Origin: Mucor racemosus
Taxonomy: Eukaryota; Mucoromycota; Mucoromycetes; Mucorales; Mucoraceae
Direction of reading: 5' to 3'
DNA length: 64,000 bases
NCBI GenBank assembly: GCA_027405735.1
Contig: JAPEHQ010000001.1
Location: 5,084,001 to 5,148,000 of the forward strand
In this document: one piece after another, positions 47,001-58,461 of the stretch
Numbering within the stretch: the stretch's first letter is position 1
Layout: every line of letters starts with the position of its first letter
Program-made: the position numbers and the translations under genes
The notes under the pieces: generated by a model
The model's database searches: none
Told to the model about the DNA's origin: nothing
The model's input: the letters and a program-made list of their open reading frames with translations, nothing else

Positions 47001-50000
47001 TACTGCATTGGCTACTCTAATTCCAGTATTTGTAAGCTTCCAATAATTTGAATATTTTCGAAGGCAATCAATGATATATGGATATAAAACTGGATCATTT
47101 GATTTCTCTAAAACCCATAATGTAACTTCTGTAATGGAAAGATAATCTTTTGCACATTCCATAATACGAATAATCGAAACAAACTGTCTAACATTCAATA
47201 AACAAGATCCTGGGGATGTCATAACTCTCCAATTATCCTCTCCAATTCTACGATAGATGGGTTAATTCGAGTTCTTTTATGTTTAAATACATTTACTCAC
47301 TGTATGCTTTTAACAACAAATCGCTTTACTTCATTCAACAACCAATTACTTGTAAAATTCAATACCGAATAACGAGTTGTTGAGTCCATTGTGCTGATGA
47401 ATTCACCCTTAATTTCTTCTGTGAGAGCTAATTTATACGATTGCATTGAATCAGTAGGAACTGGCTGTGTCATTTCCTTTGCTTCTGCTCCAAATAAACA
47501 ATCTGTATCCTTATTATCAAACCCGGCTACTGCAAGTCTTGCTAAATGTTTCAACTTTTCCAACGATTCTACTTCCTCTTTACTATCGCTATCGCTTCGT
47601 GTACCGTATAAAGCAACACGTCTTTGATTGATTAAATAAGGTGGTGCAGGACTTAATAGTGGGAACGATGCTAAATGATGCAAGCATTGTTGGATATGTC
47701 GTACATGACGACGTTTAGGTTCCAAATCACCTCGAGCAATGAGTCTAAGCAAATATTTTTGATACGAAAATAGCTGCAATCGAATGAGTACATCAAATAA
47801 ATAAATGACAGGCGTGTTTGTTTTTTCTATGTGGTCTAAAACATGTCAATTTGGATTTACTACATTTTGCTTATATATATATCAAAATTACCTTCTTCTA
47901 TTGTATCTATTGTTTGTGAGTCTAATGTTGTGTCATTTGTTTTCGGACAAGCTTCGTCATCCAAGAATCGAATCAATGCATCTTGCAATAGCACTTTGTT
48001 GTCATGACCTTTATCTTGTTCCCTCCAAGATAACAAAATTGAAGCAACAAGATATGCTTTCCAATCACCATAACGAGATTCACTAGTTGCCCAGCGACAC
48101 ATTATATTAATTAATTTAATCAATGCTTGAGGTTGAAGACGTGTAGTACCGAAAATCGATTTTGATGCGGATTTAGCAGTGTGTCCCTTAATATCAACCC
48201 AAGTATCATTATCCAACAACAATCCTGTTATACTATCTACATTTCTTCCAATACTATCCAAAACATGTACCACACGTTCTTCATAAACAGCTTCTGAAAT
48301 GTTTGATGATGAAGCTGGAGGTATTGAATCATTCGGTTGCGCTTTAGCATCAATTTCGGCAGGATGACCTGATTTCATTTCATTTTCTTCCAAAGTTCCA
48401 CAAAATACTTCATTGCGTGCTTTAATCATTGTCCAATACTCTTTCATCACACGGCAAACATCTGGTAGGCTTTTAGATGGCTTTTGTCGACTCTCATCTC
48501 CCAAAATAGAGTTGAATAAATAGCGATATTGATGATATAATTTTGGCACTACAAACATATCAGGTGTAGAAAGAAACAAAGATTGCAATAAATGTTCAAT
48601 ATCTTTTTGTAACCCATAATGAACTCCCAATGTTGTTGTATCTGATTGTGATTGACGTATAAACTGAGTAAGCTATCAAGTATAATTTGATTGTTAGTAT
48701 CTGATTTAACTAAGAAAAAAAAAGCTGATATCTTACAGCACTGTATGATTTGATTAATGTCTCAATCAAAAGTTTTGTCAGTGTTCTGTTTCGTTTGTAT
48801 TCATCGACATAATCTTGAATTATTCCTGTCAAAACCAACCACATAATCTCAAATGATCCACTTCCTGCTAATGTGTCCAAAGTCCATTTTAAAAATGTAC
48901 GTTGATCTAACAATCCTTCAAAATACTGCCAGCGTGCTAATCTGACACTATACGACCATCTATGTTCAAATCGAGTTCTGTTTTCGGGAGATACCCAAGG
49001 TTTTGGTGTATTATCATGATGGTTTGATGCATTATAGCCTTTATATCCACGACCAGGTGTTCCAGCAGTAGAATGTGGACTAGAAACATTTGCTGAATTA
49101 TTCGATAGTGGTATTAATTCGTTCAATTGTTTTTTGAGGTGATTAGTTACAGTAACTGTCCATTGAATAGGTTGAGGTCCCATTGAAGTAGCTGCATTAC
49201 TGGCACTTCGTTGACTCTATAATGGCAAGGAGGGTTAAATTGAATAGAATTTGATAAGAGATATTCCATTTACCATTTCAGATAAACCAACAATTTTAAT
49301 ATACCAAGTTGCCCTTAAAAATGGAACTTGTTTTGATGCTAATGTTTCTAATAGCTTTTCGCCTTTAAATCCATGAGGAACATTTCGTGCAAGTTTTCTC
49401 AATGGTACAATTCCACCAGCTAATTCTTGCATCCATTGCTCTCTTTTAGAATCTATCAATGTTGTTCTAATGGGTGGTTTAAATGAAGAAGGTCTATAAA
49501 TGTAATATAGTTAATAATTAAAAAAAGACATCTCTCATTCAAATCTATTACCCAGTAATACAACCCGCTCTGCTTTGTCTTTGTAAAACATCAACCATAA
49601 AACTTCCCAATTCGTTTAATAATCGTTGATCATCTTGCAATTTTCCATAAACAATGTCATGAGCACAAGTGTGTTCATTCTATTTATTTTTTTTTAGAAA
49701 AAAAAATTAGTAACAAAAACCATTTTAAATTGTCAATAACTTACCGAAACTACGGGTCGATCGACAAATCCATGACGAACATTTGATTCAGTTAAAATAT
49801 CTTCATCTTGTCCTGGACGTTGAGGAAACATCCCGGGAAAGCCTAATGAAGGCATTGTCTTACTGAGAGGTAATTTACGAGGTGGTGGCTGTAAGGAATA
49901 CTTTTTTATAGGCGTGTTTTGATTGTATTTTGGAATATTTGGGGAGTGATAACCGGGAGAAGAAGAAGAAGTAGCTGAATAAGGAGAAGCGATAGATGAA

Positions 50001-50339
50001 GCATTAGCATACTGGGCTTGTTGTTGTTGCTGTTGTTGCTGTTGTTGTTGTTGTTGTTGCTGTTGTTGTTGCTGTTGCTGTTGTTGTTGTTGTTGTTGTT
50101 GTTGCTGTTGTTGGTTATATTGCGAATTGTTATTTTGTGGTGGAAACGGGATATTCAAATTATTGTTATTGTTATTATTGCTACTATTTCCTCCTGTATT
50201 TGGATATGCTGGATTCGACGAACTATAACGCGCGTATTGTGCTTTATTGTATAAAACCAAACATGATTAGTACAGCATATTAAATAAATAAAAAATAGAG
50301 ATTAAATCTAGACACTTTACCTTGATGTCTACCTGCCAT
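44096..50339 (-). CDS. MED12: Mediator kinase-module subunit 12 (Med12/Srb8)
   Basis: About a dozen exons encode roughly 1,800 residues. Exon 1 is tiny (MAGRHQ, from 50339) and is followed by 'AQYARYSSSNPAY'. A pure Gln run of over 30 residues lies at about 50015-50115. The Med12 N-terminal domain follows: 'LTESNVRHGF', 'SFKPPIRTTLIDSKREQW', 'AGGIVPLRKLARNVPHGFKG' and 'VPFLRATWYIKIVG'. The long helical middle includes 'FEHRWSYSVRLARWQYFEGL' and 'QRTFLKWTLDTLA', a Med12 hallmark. The C-terminus ends in an acidic, Lys/Arg-containing tail (IKKRKVEMEEGELP). Med12 activates CDK8-cyclin C and, with Med13, forms the kinase module that represses or tunes Mediator. Its partner MED13 lies about 34 kb away on the same strand. 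Confidence 0.9.
50015..50115 (-). repeat. CAG/CAA (poly-Gln) tract in MED12
   Basis: A run of CAA and CAG codons gives over 30 consecutive Gln near the N-terminus of Med12. The mixed codons (TTG and CTG on the plus strand) suggest it is somewhat stabilised against slippage. The Leu-only open frame on the opposite strand is only its shadow. Confidence 0.85.
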
Positions 50340-50648
50340 AGTTTATGTGTTTATATACGATATTTGGTTGCAAAAAATTGTATGAAAAAAAAAAAAGGTA
50401 AAATTACAATTCCTTTTTTCTTTTTTTAATATATATATGGATATATATATATCGTTTATATTTTATATAAAATTGAGACAGAATTAATAGACTTTTTTTC
50501 AAAGATTAGAAAAGAATTTGAAAAAAAGAAAAAGAAAAAGGGTAATATGTACGCTTGTTCTGCCTGTCGGTCTGTGTGCTCTCTCTTTCTCTCTCTCCCA
50601 ACGTGCAAATGAATATTACGGCAAAAATAGGCGGGGATCAATTTTATT

Positions 50649-51723
50649 TTATAAATTTGCGACATCTACACTGTCATTATCACCATTATTCATAGTAGTA
50701 GGTGTAGCTATATCATCTTCTTTATCTACTGTTGCTTCTGCTTCTGCTGCTGCTGCTGCTGCTGCCGCTGCCTCCATTTTTGCTTTTCTAGCTGCTCGAT
50801 AATGAACCATTTTACGATGCTTTGTCATTTGACCAGATGTAACAAAACTTTTATGACATCCATCAATATTACAAACTAATTTCTTTGCTCCATGCATGTT
50901 GGTTTCATGTGTTTGAAGTTGATCAAATGTAGTAAATGATTTAGAACATCCAGGCTGAGTACACAAAAATGGACGGAAATCCTTTTCACCAGCAGTAGAT
51001 GAGAATAATTGATCGATTTCAGCAACGGAAATTGGTTCTGTTGTATTATCATTGATTGTCATTTTTTCCTCTAGAAAGATAAACATTAATACCTAAATAA
51101 AGACCTATTGTCAACATTCGTTTTTTTTTTTTTGGTCTACCTGATTGCCATGTTGGTATTTGTAGTTCAAAACCTTTTAATGTATGAAATACAAGAGGTT
51201 TAGTACTCCATTTTCTCACTTTAATATCCTTGTACTTTAGTAAATCTTTCCGAGAAATTAGTGTAGTATTTTGTCCTGCTGCTCCTGCTCCTGCTCCACC
51301 TCCACCTCCACCTCCACCACGCCTACTTTGTTGACTAGGTGCTATTCAATCAATGTAAATCATTAGTTTTTAAGCATACAAAATCAAAAAAAAAATATAT
51401 ATAAAAAGGTCTACCTTCTTCTGTATTTTCATCATCAACAGTTATAGGTCTATTAATTCAAATTTTAGTCTTATTTCGTATTATAGATAACATTTTGTCA
51501 CCTACGTGTCTGGTACAGGGGTTCCTTCGACCTTGGGTTTACGACTACGACTAGCGTTTGGTTTGGCTCTTTTGCGGGGAGACTCTGTTGAAGAAGAGGG
51601 CTCACTATCATCTTTTTTATTTACACTTTTAATAGAAGCAGGAGATGAGGGTTGTGATGTTGTATCAATTGCTTTTGGTCCTGATAGTTTTAAAGTAATC
51701 TTTAATGAAGGTGAAGCTGCCAT
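50649..51723 (-). CDS. Ies4-like INO80 subunit with two C2H2 zinc fingers
   Basis: Four exons (start MAASPSLKITLKLSGP at 51723; introns near 51506-51453, 51415-51345 and 51140-51072) encode about 280 residues. The N-terminal 'LKITLKLSGP' and, after a Gly-rich run, 'VRKWSTKPLVFHTLKGFELQ' with 'IPTW' match the layout of the INO80 subunit Ies4. The last exon adds two C2H2 fingers, each C-x4-C-x12-H-x4-H: CTQPGC...HETNMH and CNIDGC...HRKMVH. A long Ala run and an acidic end follow. INO80 remodels nucleosomes. Fission yeast INO80 has a separate C2H2 subunit, Iec1, so this protein may combine the two roles (inference). The Ies4 assignment rests on short motifs. Confidence 0.6.
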
Positions 51724-53703
51724 GTTTCGATTCTTTGAGGGAAAAAAAATGTGTTTCTGCGACAAGGAGCACAAAAGTGTAAAGCATCTTTATTGAACGC
51801 GGTGCACCACCATGTTTAATTAAACCCCAACTATTTACGTATAGCCAGTCATCCCATCCATGGTGATCAATAAGCGTCAATAGACTAAATTATGTACCTC
51901 GTTGATTGTTTAAATAACGATCAGGTGTTTTTGTAACCTAGTAGCATATCAAGCCGTATAATCTATAGATTGTTTGATTCGAAAAAGGTTCTGTGAAATC
52001 GCAGAGAATCCTTCAAATCATACAACATGAACTTAAAAACATAATTGAATTATTGTTAGTATATGCTTTGCATTACACAGAAAAGGACACTTTCTGCTAT
52101 CCTAGTTGATGCTTTCCAAAGTGATGAGCATTTCTCGTATTTTTGTAGATCGCTCACAATCTAAAACAAATGCTATTCTGTATCAGATCATTGACGAAAT
52201 TTTGAGTTATTCTAACAATTCCTTGATTTCCAAATCAATAAATAGTTATAAACTAATAAATTCGAACTTTTGACATGCTTATCTACTCTATTTTTGCTTA
52301 CACGCATTGTAGTATGCACACTGTGAAGCCATAACTGCAAGTAGACAGTTGATCTATAGCGATTTAACTAGTGTTCCAGTGTGCAACTCGCTTTTTAAAG
52401 GATTTTCCCATAGTAATACACAAGCATATTTGAAATTAAATACTATATTCTTCTTTACATCTTCACTGAGAGTATACCAATATTTTATTTTTTTGTGAAA
52501 ATGGGCTCTTATACCTTCAAACAACAACATATTTAGAACATCATTTTGAAATAAAACGATTATTGCTGGGCTTAAATCAATATTTCGAAAATGGTTCATT
52601 TTTTCCAAAAAATCCAAACTTTTGCAAAATTCGCGAATATCTCGTGAAATTAATAATAAAATGTGTATTGCTTAATAATTAAAATATGTAATGATTTTGA
52701 TTTTTCATCTAATGGTGCAATTTTTAGTTAAAATTTGCTGCAAAAATTTTGCGCTATCAGCAGAAAAAGAAAAATAGGCTTTTTGCCTAAAAATTGATAT
52801 TTCGAATAAGTAAAAGTTAAATAAGTAATTGGGTTTGCATTATTGGAAAATTCTGGTCATTTTTCATTATTATATACCTTAGTAAAAAATCTCGTTTTTG
52901 GGGTTAAAAGTTAAGTTTTAGCGATTTTTATCACTTGACCCCTATACTACCTCATGGAAATTTGATGAAAAACGATGAAAATCGCTCAATTTTTCATGGC
53001 AAAAAAAAATCCAGATATGATACAGAAAGTATTTACAGATTACAAGAGATAGTTCGGTATGCTTTGAGACCACAAAACGGCTAAATCGATGAGAAATTAG
53101 TCGTCAATCGTTGCTAATTTCAGTGGTTTTTTGCGAGTATTCATTGTTTATAGGGCGGTTTTCATATATAATCATTGGGTTTTCAAACTTGATGTTGTTC
53201 ATACATTGCATTCAGATACAGACAAAAGTACGCTCGTGTTACCGTAGCCCGAGCTAAAAGATGTCATAGTAAAATACTTGGAATTATAGGGATTATTTTC
53301 CCAAAGCATGTCGCTAAATCTGCATCTATGAACGTTTTTTAATGGTTAATTTTAAATTATCAAATATCTGCGCTTACTAATTTTTATTTGGACAGTGAAA
53401 GAGTAAGGAATAACTGATTTCAAGTAGGTTTGATTTGCGTATTGTATATTTTCCTATTCTGAATATACTTAACAGTTGGCACCGAGGAGCTGTATTATTG
53501 ATCATGGACGAATAATTGGCTCGCATGACGTACATATATGGTATGTAAGGGCCCAAGTTTTTGGGGAGGCGAGACAATGGAGTAGTACAGTATTAGTAGA
53601 GGTGATCAGGCGGAGCGTGTAACAATTCGAAACTCTACAATACACAATTTGCTCGACATCTCTTCCTTTTTCTTTTCTTTTTTCTGCTATTTTTCAACAT
53701 TTA
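51724..53703. other. Gene-free stretch before ATG15
   Basis: About 2 kb without a supportable gene. The part at 52350-53100 is rich in short A/T words and could be old repeat DNA. The last 50 bp are a CT-rich leader (CATCTCTTCCTTTTTCTTTT) before the ATG15 start. Confidence 0.45.
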
Positions 53704-55201
53704 ATGATTATACGGAAAATTTTAGTTGCTACACTATTTATTACATCTTCGATATGTAAACCACAAGCTTATTTAGGACCTCTTCCATTGAGTGACATGT
53801 CACTTAAAACGATCTATCACCATTTTCCAAACTATGGACCTACACCCAACCGTTTCCAGGTTATGCAAGTAGATACACCCACCCAGCCTTATTATGTACA
53901 ATCAAATATAGGAACAACATACAGACCTAATGCTGCTTTTTTGGAACAAGTGTTTGCAATGAGAAAATCTAATAAATTATTGAGAACAAATCAAGAATCA
54001 GCTGAATTAATCCCATCGCCTTATCTTTTGCCAGACGTTACTGATCAGGAATCCGTATTGTCATTAGCAGAAATGAGTTTTAACGCTTATACAGAACTTG
54101 GTAAAGATGGTCAATGGTATGATTTAGGATCAAAATGGCGTATTGTATGTAATTTTGTCTTTTGATTTTATTAAAACAATGAGCTAAAATCGAGATTTTA
54201 TTTTTTATTTATCAGAATTCGACATTTGGCTGGGAATCAGATGGTATGCGGGGCCATGTATTTGGAAATACAGACAATTCACACCTGATTATCAGCTTTA
54301 AAGGAACAAGTGCTGGATTATTTAATGGAGAACCAACAGGAGAAAAGGACAAGTTAAATGCAAGTATTACCTTTAAGTCGAGATTTTTATGATTTGTTTC
54401 TCATAATGTGTAGGATAATTTGTTATTTTCTTGCTGTTGTGGTAAAGTGAATCGAGGATGGACTGCCGTGTGTGATTGCAATGATAGTAAAAAGCAATAT
54501 CAATGTGATCAACAGTGCTTAGATAAGACAATATCGAAAGCAGAGCTTTATTACGATTATGCTGCAGTAAGTTGATTTGCCATAATTTGCTCTAAATCCC
54601 CAACTAAAAAGACATTTTTGTAGCACATGTACCTGGACGTAGCGGATAAATATCCTGGAGCAACAATCTGGCTTACAGGACACTCTTTGGGTGGTGCTGT
54701 TGCCGCTTTGCTAGGTCAAACATTTGGGATTCCAGCTGTAAGTTTTGAAAGTCCTGGTGATCGATTAGCTTCAGAACGATTACATATGCCCCGTGCACCT
54801 GGTGCAAAAAATTTACCTATTTGGCATTTTGGACACACTGCAGATCCGATATTTATTGGTGTTTGTACTGTAAGTTTATTGCAATTTGTTTTTATAGATC
54901 AACTAATTTATTGATTTGTAAATAGGGTCCTACTAGTGGTTGTTTCTATACAGGGTTTGCTATGGAAACAAGATGCCACACTGGTAAAGTATGTGTTTGG
55001 GATACTGTTAAAGATAATGGTTGGAGAGTGAATGTAGCTACACATCGTATTGCCACTGTAATTGAAGATATCCTTAAAAAACCTGATAAATTTCCTTTGC
55101 CTAAATGTAAAGTTCAAGAGGATTGTCAAGATTGTGGTTTATGGAGATTTAATGATGATCGAGACATCTTGACAGCAACTAATACAACTCCCTGTACGTA
55201 A
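53704..55201 (+). CDS. ATG15: Autophagic phospholipase/lipase Atg15
   Basis: Five exons encode about 415 residues. Residues 1-23 ([20 protein letters not shown]) form a signal anchor, as in Atg15. The lipase class 3 core follows: '[12 protein letters not shown]', '[14 protein letters not shown]', '[20 protein letters not shown]' with the nucleophilic Ser, '[19 protein letters not shown]' and '[16 protein letters not shown]'. '[20 protein letters not shown]' and '[10 protein letters not shown]' are family-specific, and the Cys-rich '[15 protein letters not shown]' closes the protein. Atg15 reaches the vacuole through the multivesicular body route and breaks down autophagic body membranes. The intron at 54360-54413 has a GC donor (GCAAGT). 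The stop is TAA at 55199-55201. Confidence 0.93.
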
Positions 55202-55805
55202 TAATAATAATATTTATACCTTTTTTTTTTTCTTTAATTTATACATAAAAAAGCAATAAATGGGCCTTATACCCATACCTAGAGTTGAGGGTTAGAAAAT
55301 ATAATAGTTTGATAAGGCCTTACAAAGAAATTCACATACGAATATGCAAATAGAAAATAAATGTGTGCATAATTTCAAAATAATTTTCAATACATTATAA
55401 CTCCAAAATGTACTATACCATTCGCTAAATATTGAATAAAAATTCTCTGAATTCACTGTATAAAGTATGTCAAAAATATGAAAAAACGCAAAAAAATCCA
55501 TCATAAAGTGTGCATAATCAATTGATAAGCTTTATATCATGTATATACTCAAGTATATGGCTGAATAAAGTAGAGTTACCGGCGATAGATGCATTTTTGC
55601 ATTCGTTTTATCAACAATAATTTAGAAATGCTCAAACAAGAAACTGTTTTTAAAAAAATTACCAGCAAACCGTATAGATATCAGCATTTGCTGACTAAAT
55701 GTTTTTTGTAGCTTATCCAATTTTGAATCGATCTATAATTTCCAAAAAAAAATTGCTTTTAAAATGTTTCATGGATATAGATTCTGTTTACTATATACTG
55801 ATGTT
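55202..55805. other. Gene-free stretch after ATG15
   Basis: About 600 bp of AT-rich DNA including the ATG15 3' UTR. No gene is seen. It ends at the edge of repeat copy D. Confidence 0.45.
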
Positions 55806-58123
55806 GTTATTAATAATTGATTTTATTAATAAATCAATTTTTATAGATCAAAAGTAAGTTTGTTCTGGTAAAGCATTGAATAAATTGGCTTGGGACAAAG
55901 AGGGTAAAAAGACGGCAATAGATTCCAGTGATGGCCATGTTTATGTTTATGATATTGGAGAGGTAAGACTAAAACTTAATGTAAATCACCTCTAGCGCAT
56001 TAATTATCAAGTAGGACTATATTATTATCAAATAAACTATCACACAATATTAGCATGTATAAAGGTTTACAGTAATAAGCTTGAATCAAGCGGGTACAGC
56101 ATCGTAAATTCTTGAAGAAGTTCTGAGGTATTATAAAATCTCTTATTTTTAAGACTTACAAAGCTTAGAATCGGAATATTAATTTTAAAAATTATTCTTG
56201 TCCAGATCATCAATTTTGACATTTTTCAATTTTTTTTTTCTGTTTTTGCAAATTTAGAGTTAATTATACTACCCATTATAAAAATAAAAAATATACACAT
56301 GTACCAAATTTATCGCTCTATTTGCTCAATAAAAAATAACAAGCATTTTTATTGCAAAATATTACATGAAAATTCTTTAATCAAAAAACCGTTTTTGGGT
56401 CAAAAGTATAAAGTTTCATTACTTAACATTTAATATTAAGCTTTTATGGAATGCGTATTAGTCATAGCTACAATTTTCTCTCATAATGTATTATATTTAA
56501 ACGCTGATTTTGGTATCAAAATTTGATTTTTCTATTTTTTGATCAAAATCATGAGTGTTGGTAAGGATAAAATGAGTCCCGAAAATGTCCGCTACAAAAA
56601 CTGAATTTTCAGACCGTATGTGGTTAAATATAAGAAAAGTTAAAAAAGAGAAACGCTTTTTTTATTTAAAGCTTATTCATACCATAGTATAAGAGATTTA
56701 GCCGCTCAATCTTGCTATGCTCAATTACGGCGTCGCTCTACGGGCTTGTTTTTGCAATTTTTTAATGAATCTATGATATGACAGACGGTTTTTCTAGTAG
56801 AAAATTTTATGTTTCTATTATAGTAACATATGTATATTGCCTATTTTGCTTAGTTTATAGTTCAGGCGCTGTAACGCTGCTTTTACATTGGCTGAAATTT
56901 GCAATTTAGCAGGGTTTTAAATGCGTTAAATAATGTCAAAACCTTGAAAATCCTTTTATACGTATGTTGTTTTTCTCTTTTTGTTTTCCTATTCCAAGGA
57001 TATATTCACCGTTTGATAAAGCATATCAGACTATCAAGCTGGTATTCTTTTCTTTTATCTGAATACGCATGCTAACATAAGGGATTAATGTTTTTAATAT
57101 AGGTAGCAGTCGTTATTATATTAGAGACTGATATTTTTATTTAACCGCATTTTAGGATCAAGTAACATTATTTACTACTGTATTGTTTGACGTATTTCTT
57201 GATTACCAGATCAAATCGAAGGCAATGATATTTATATCTAATTAATAAAAAAGCTAGAACTGGTTACAAACCTACGAAATGTTCCAGAAAAGTGATAAAA
57301 TTTCAAATGATATAGAAACAAAAAAAAAGAATAATCTAATGTTTTGTCTAATAACCATAGTTTTGATCGTAACTACTGTATACTTGAAAACAAATCTTTT
57401 TACAGCTGACAATCGTAAACTAAAATAGTAAGTTTAAAGAAGGTTAATTTGCTTAAATTTTATGTGTGATAAGTGATAAAGTAACATCTATAATCTTAGA
57501 TTTGGCTTCCATATAAATTAAAGTAGTAAGTGCTATTCAAGTTTATAATTGAGCAAAAGCCATTGTTCTGTAAACATTACTATAGCTATAAACACATTTA
57601 CAAATGATGATAATCGTAAATATACTGGCTTTTGCATGTATTGCTTTACATCAGCAACTTATTGAATTGTATTTGATGTATCATTCTTAAACCGGATCAT
57701 GTCAAATCCAAAAAAGTAAATAATAACAGATCCGGAACCGGAAGTTCCTTAATTAAATATTAACTATACAATGCTCCTAAAAGCATGGTATAGAAGCATG
57801 GTATAGAAGCATGGTACAAAAGCATAATACGCCAGTGCGATATTCCAACATGATATACCAACATGACACATTACTATTAAATAACATCTAAACTACCTTA
57901 CCACACCATTAATTCCCCAAATCAAATAGTATATAAACCCTATTAATTTCATTCCAATAAACGATATCTCTTTACTTGATTAAATTTCTAATTTTATTTA
58001 ACCTAAACATATTTTGATAAATCAGTATTGTCTATTATAATTTATACTAATAAAAGCAGATGTAATTTAAAACCCATTCCAGTGAAAAAAAACGCAATGG
58101 AATTTTGAGAACGGCACAATGCT
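55806..58123 (+). repeat. Repeat family copy D, left arm of a large inverted repeat
   Basis: It starts with the intron-like TTTATTAATAAATCAATTTTTATAG unit of copy B. It then jumps at about 55862 to the dynein-like segment, so about 1.25 kb of the family is deleted. From 55870 to 57468 it is almost base-for-base the reverse complement of 59052-60650. A solo LTR (57674-58024) splits it. The copy ends near 58123 inside ...GGCACAATGCT, so the TGTGC-rich 3' end is missing. Confidence 0.8.
57674..58024 (+). mobile_element. Solo LTR, 351 bp, target duplication GTATT
   Basis: It begins TGATGTATCATTC and ends TTTTGATAAATCA. The empty site GAATTGTATTGTCTATAATTT, as in the paralogous copy at about 58830-58860 (reverse strand), is split with GTATT duplicated at 57669-57673 and 58025-58029. 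Internally a tandem AGCATGGTATAGA repeat (57783-57815) and AGTATATAAACCC are seen. It belongs to the same family as the LTR at 34598. Confidence 0.85.
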
Positions 58124-58124
58124 T

Positions 58125-58461
58125 GTCGTATATTTTTAGGTTTGATAAATAATACTTAAAAAAGAATACAATTAAAAGAGAATGAGTAATTAATCAGTTC
58201 CTCAACTACATAATAAAAACAAGATATTGTTTATTTAGATGTAAAAGTATGGCCTTTTATATTGATTTGACATTGAGATCCTGAAATGTAATTTAAGGCA
58301 CTATTGAACCATTGGATCTGTTTGATAGTAATCTAATGGATTGAAATGGATCAATCATAATTTAACCATTTTTGCAGAGCCTGTGAGCTGTCTTGTTTCA
58401 ATGCTGCGCTAAATATGCTTGGATGTTGATTTGATAGCTACTTGATTGGTTAACCGCTGGG
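58125..58461 (+). repeat. Repeat X, inverted copy of 61480-61814
   Basis: The plus strand here matches the minus strand of 61814-61480 from GTCGTATATTTT to GGTTAACCGCTGGG, with a few differences. It abuts repeat copy E exactly at TGGG|CACTACGG, so the terminus of copy E seems inserted into X-type sequence. Confidence 0.7.

Noticed and set aside
50018..50254. Plus-strand open frame with over 30 Leu in a row
   Set aside because: It is the complement of the MED12 poly-Gln tract.
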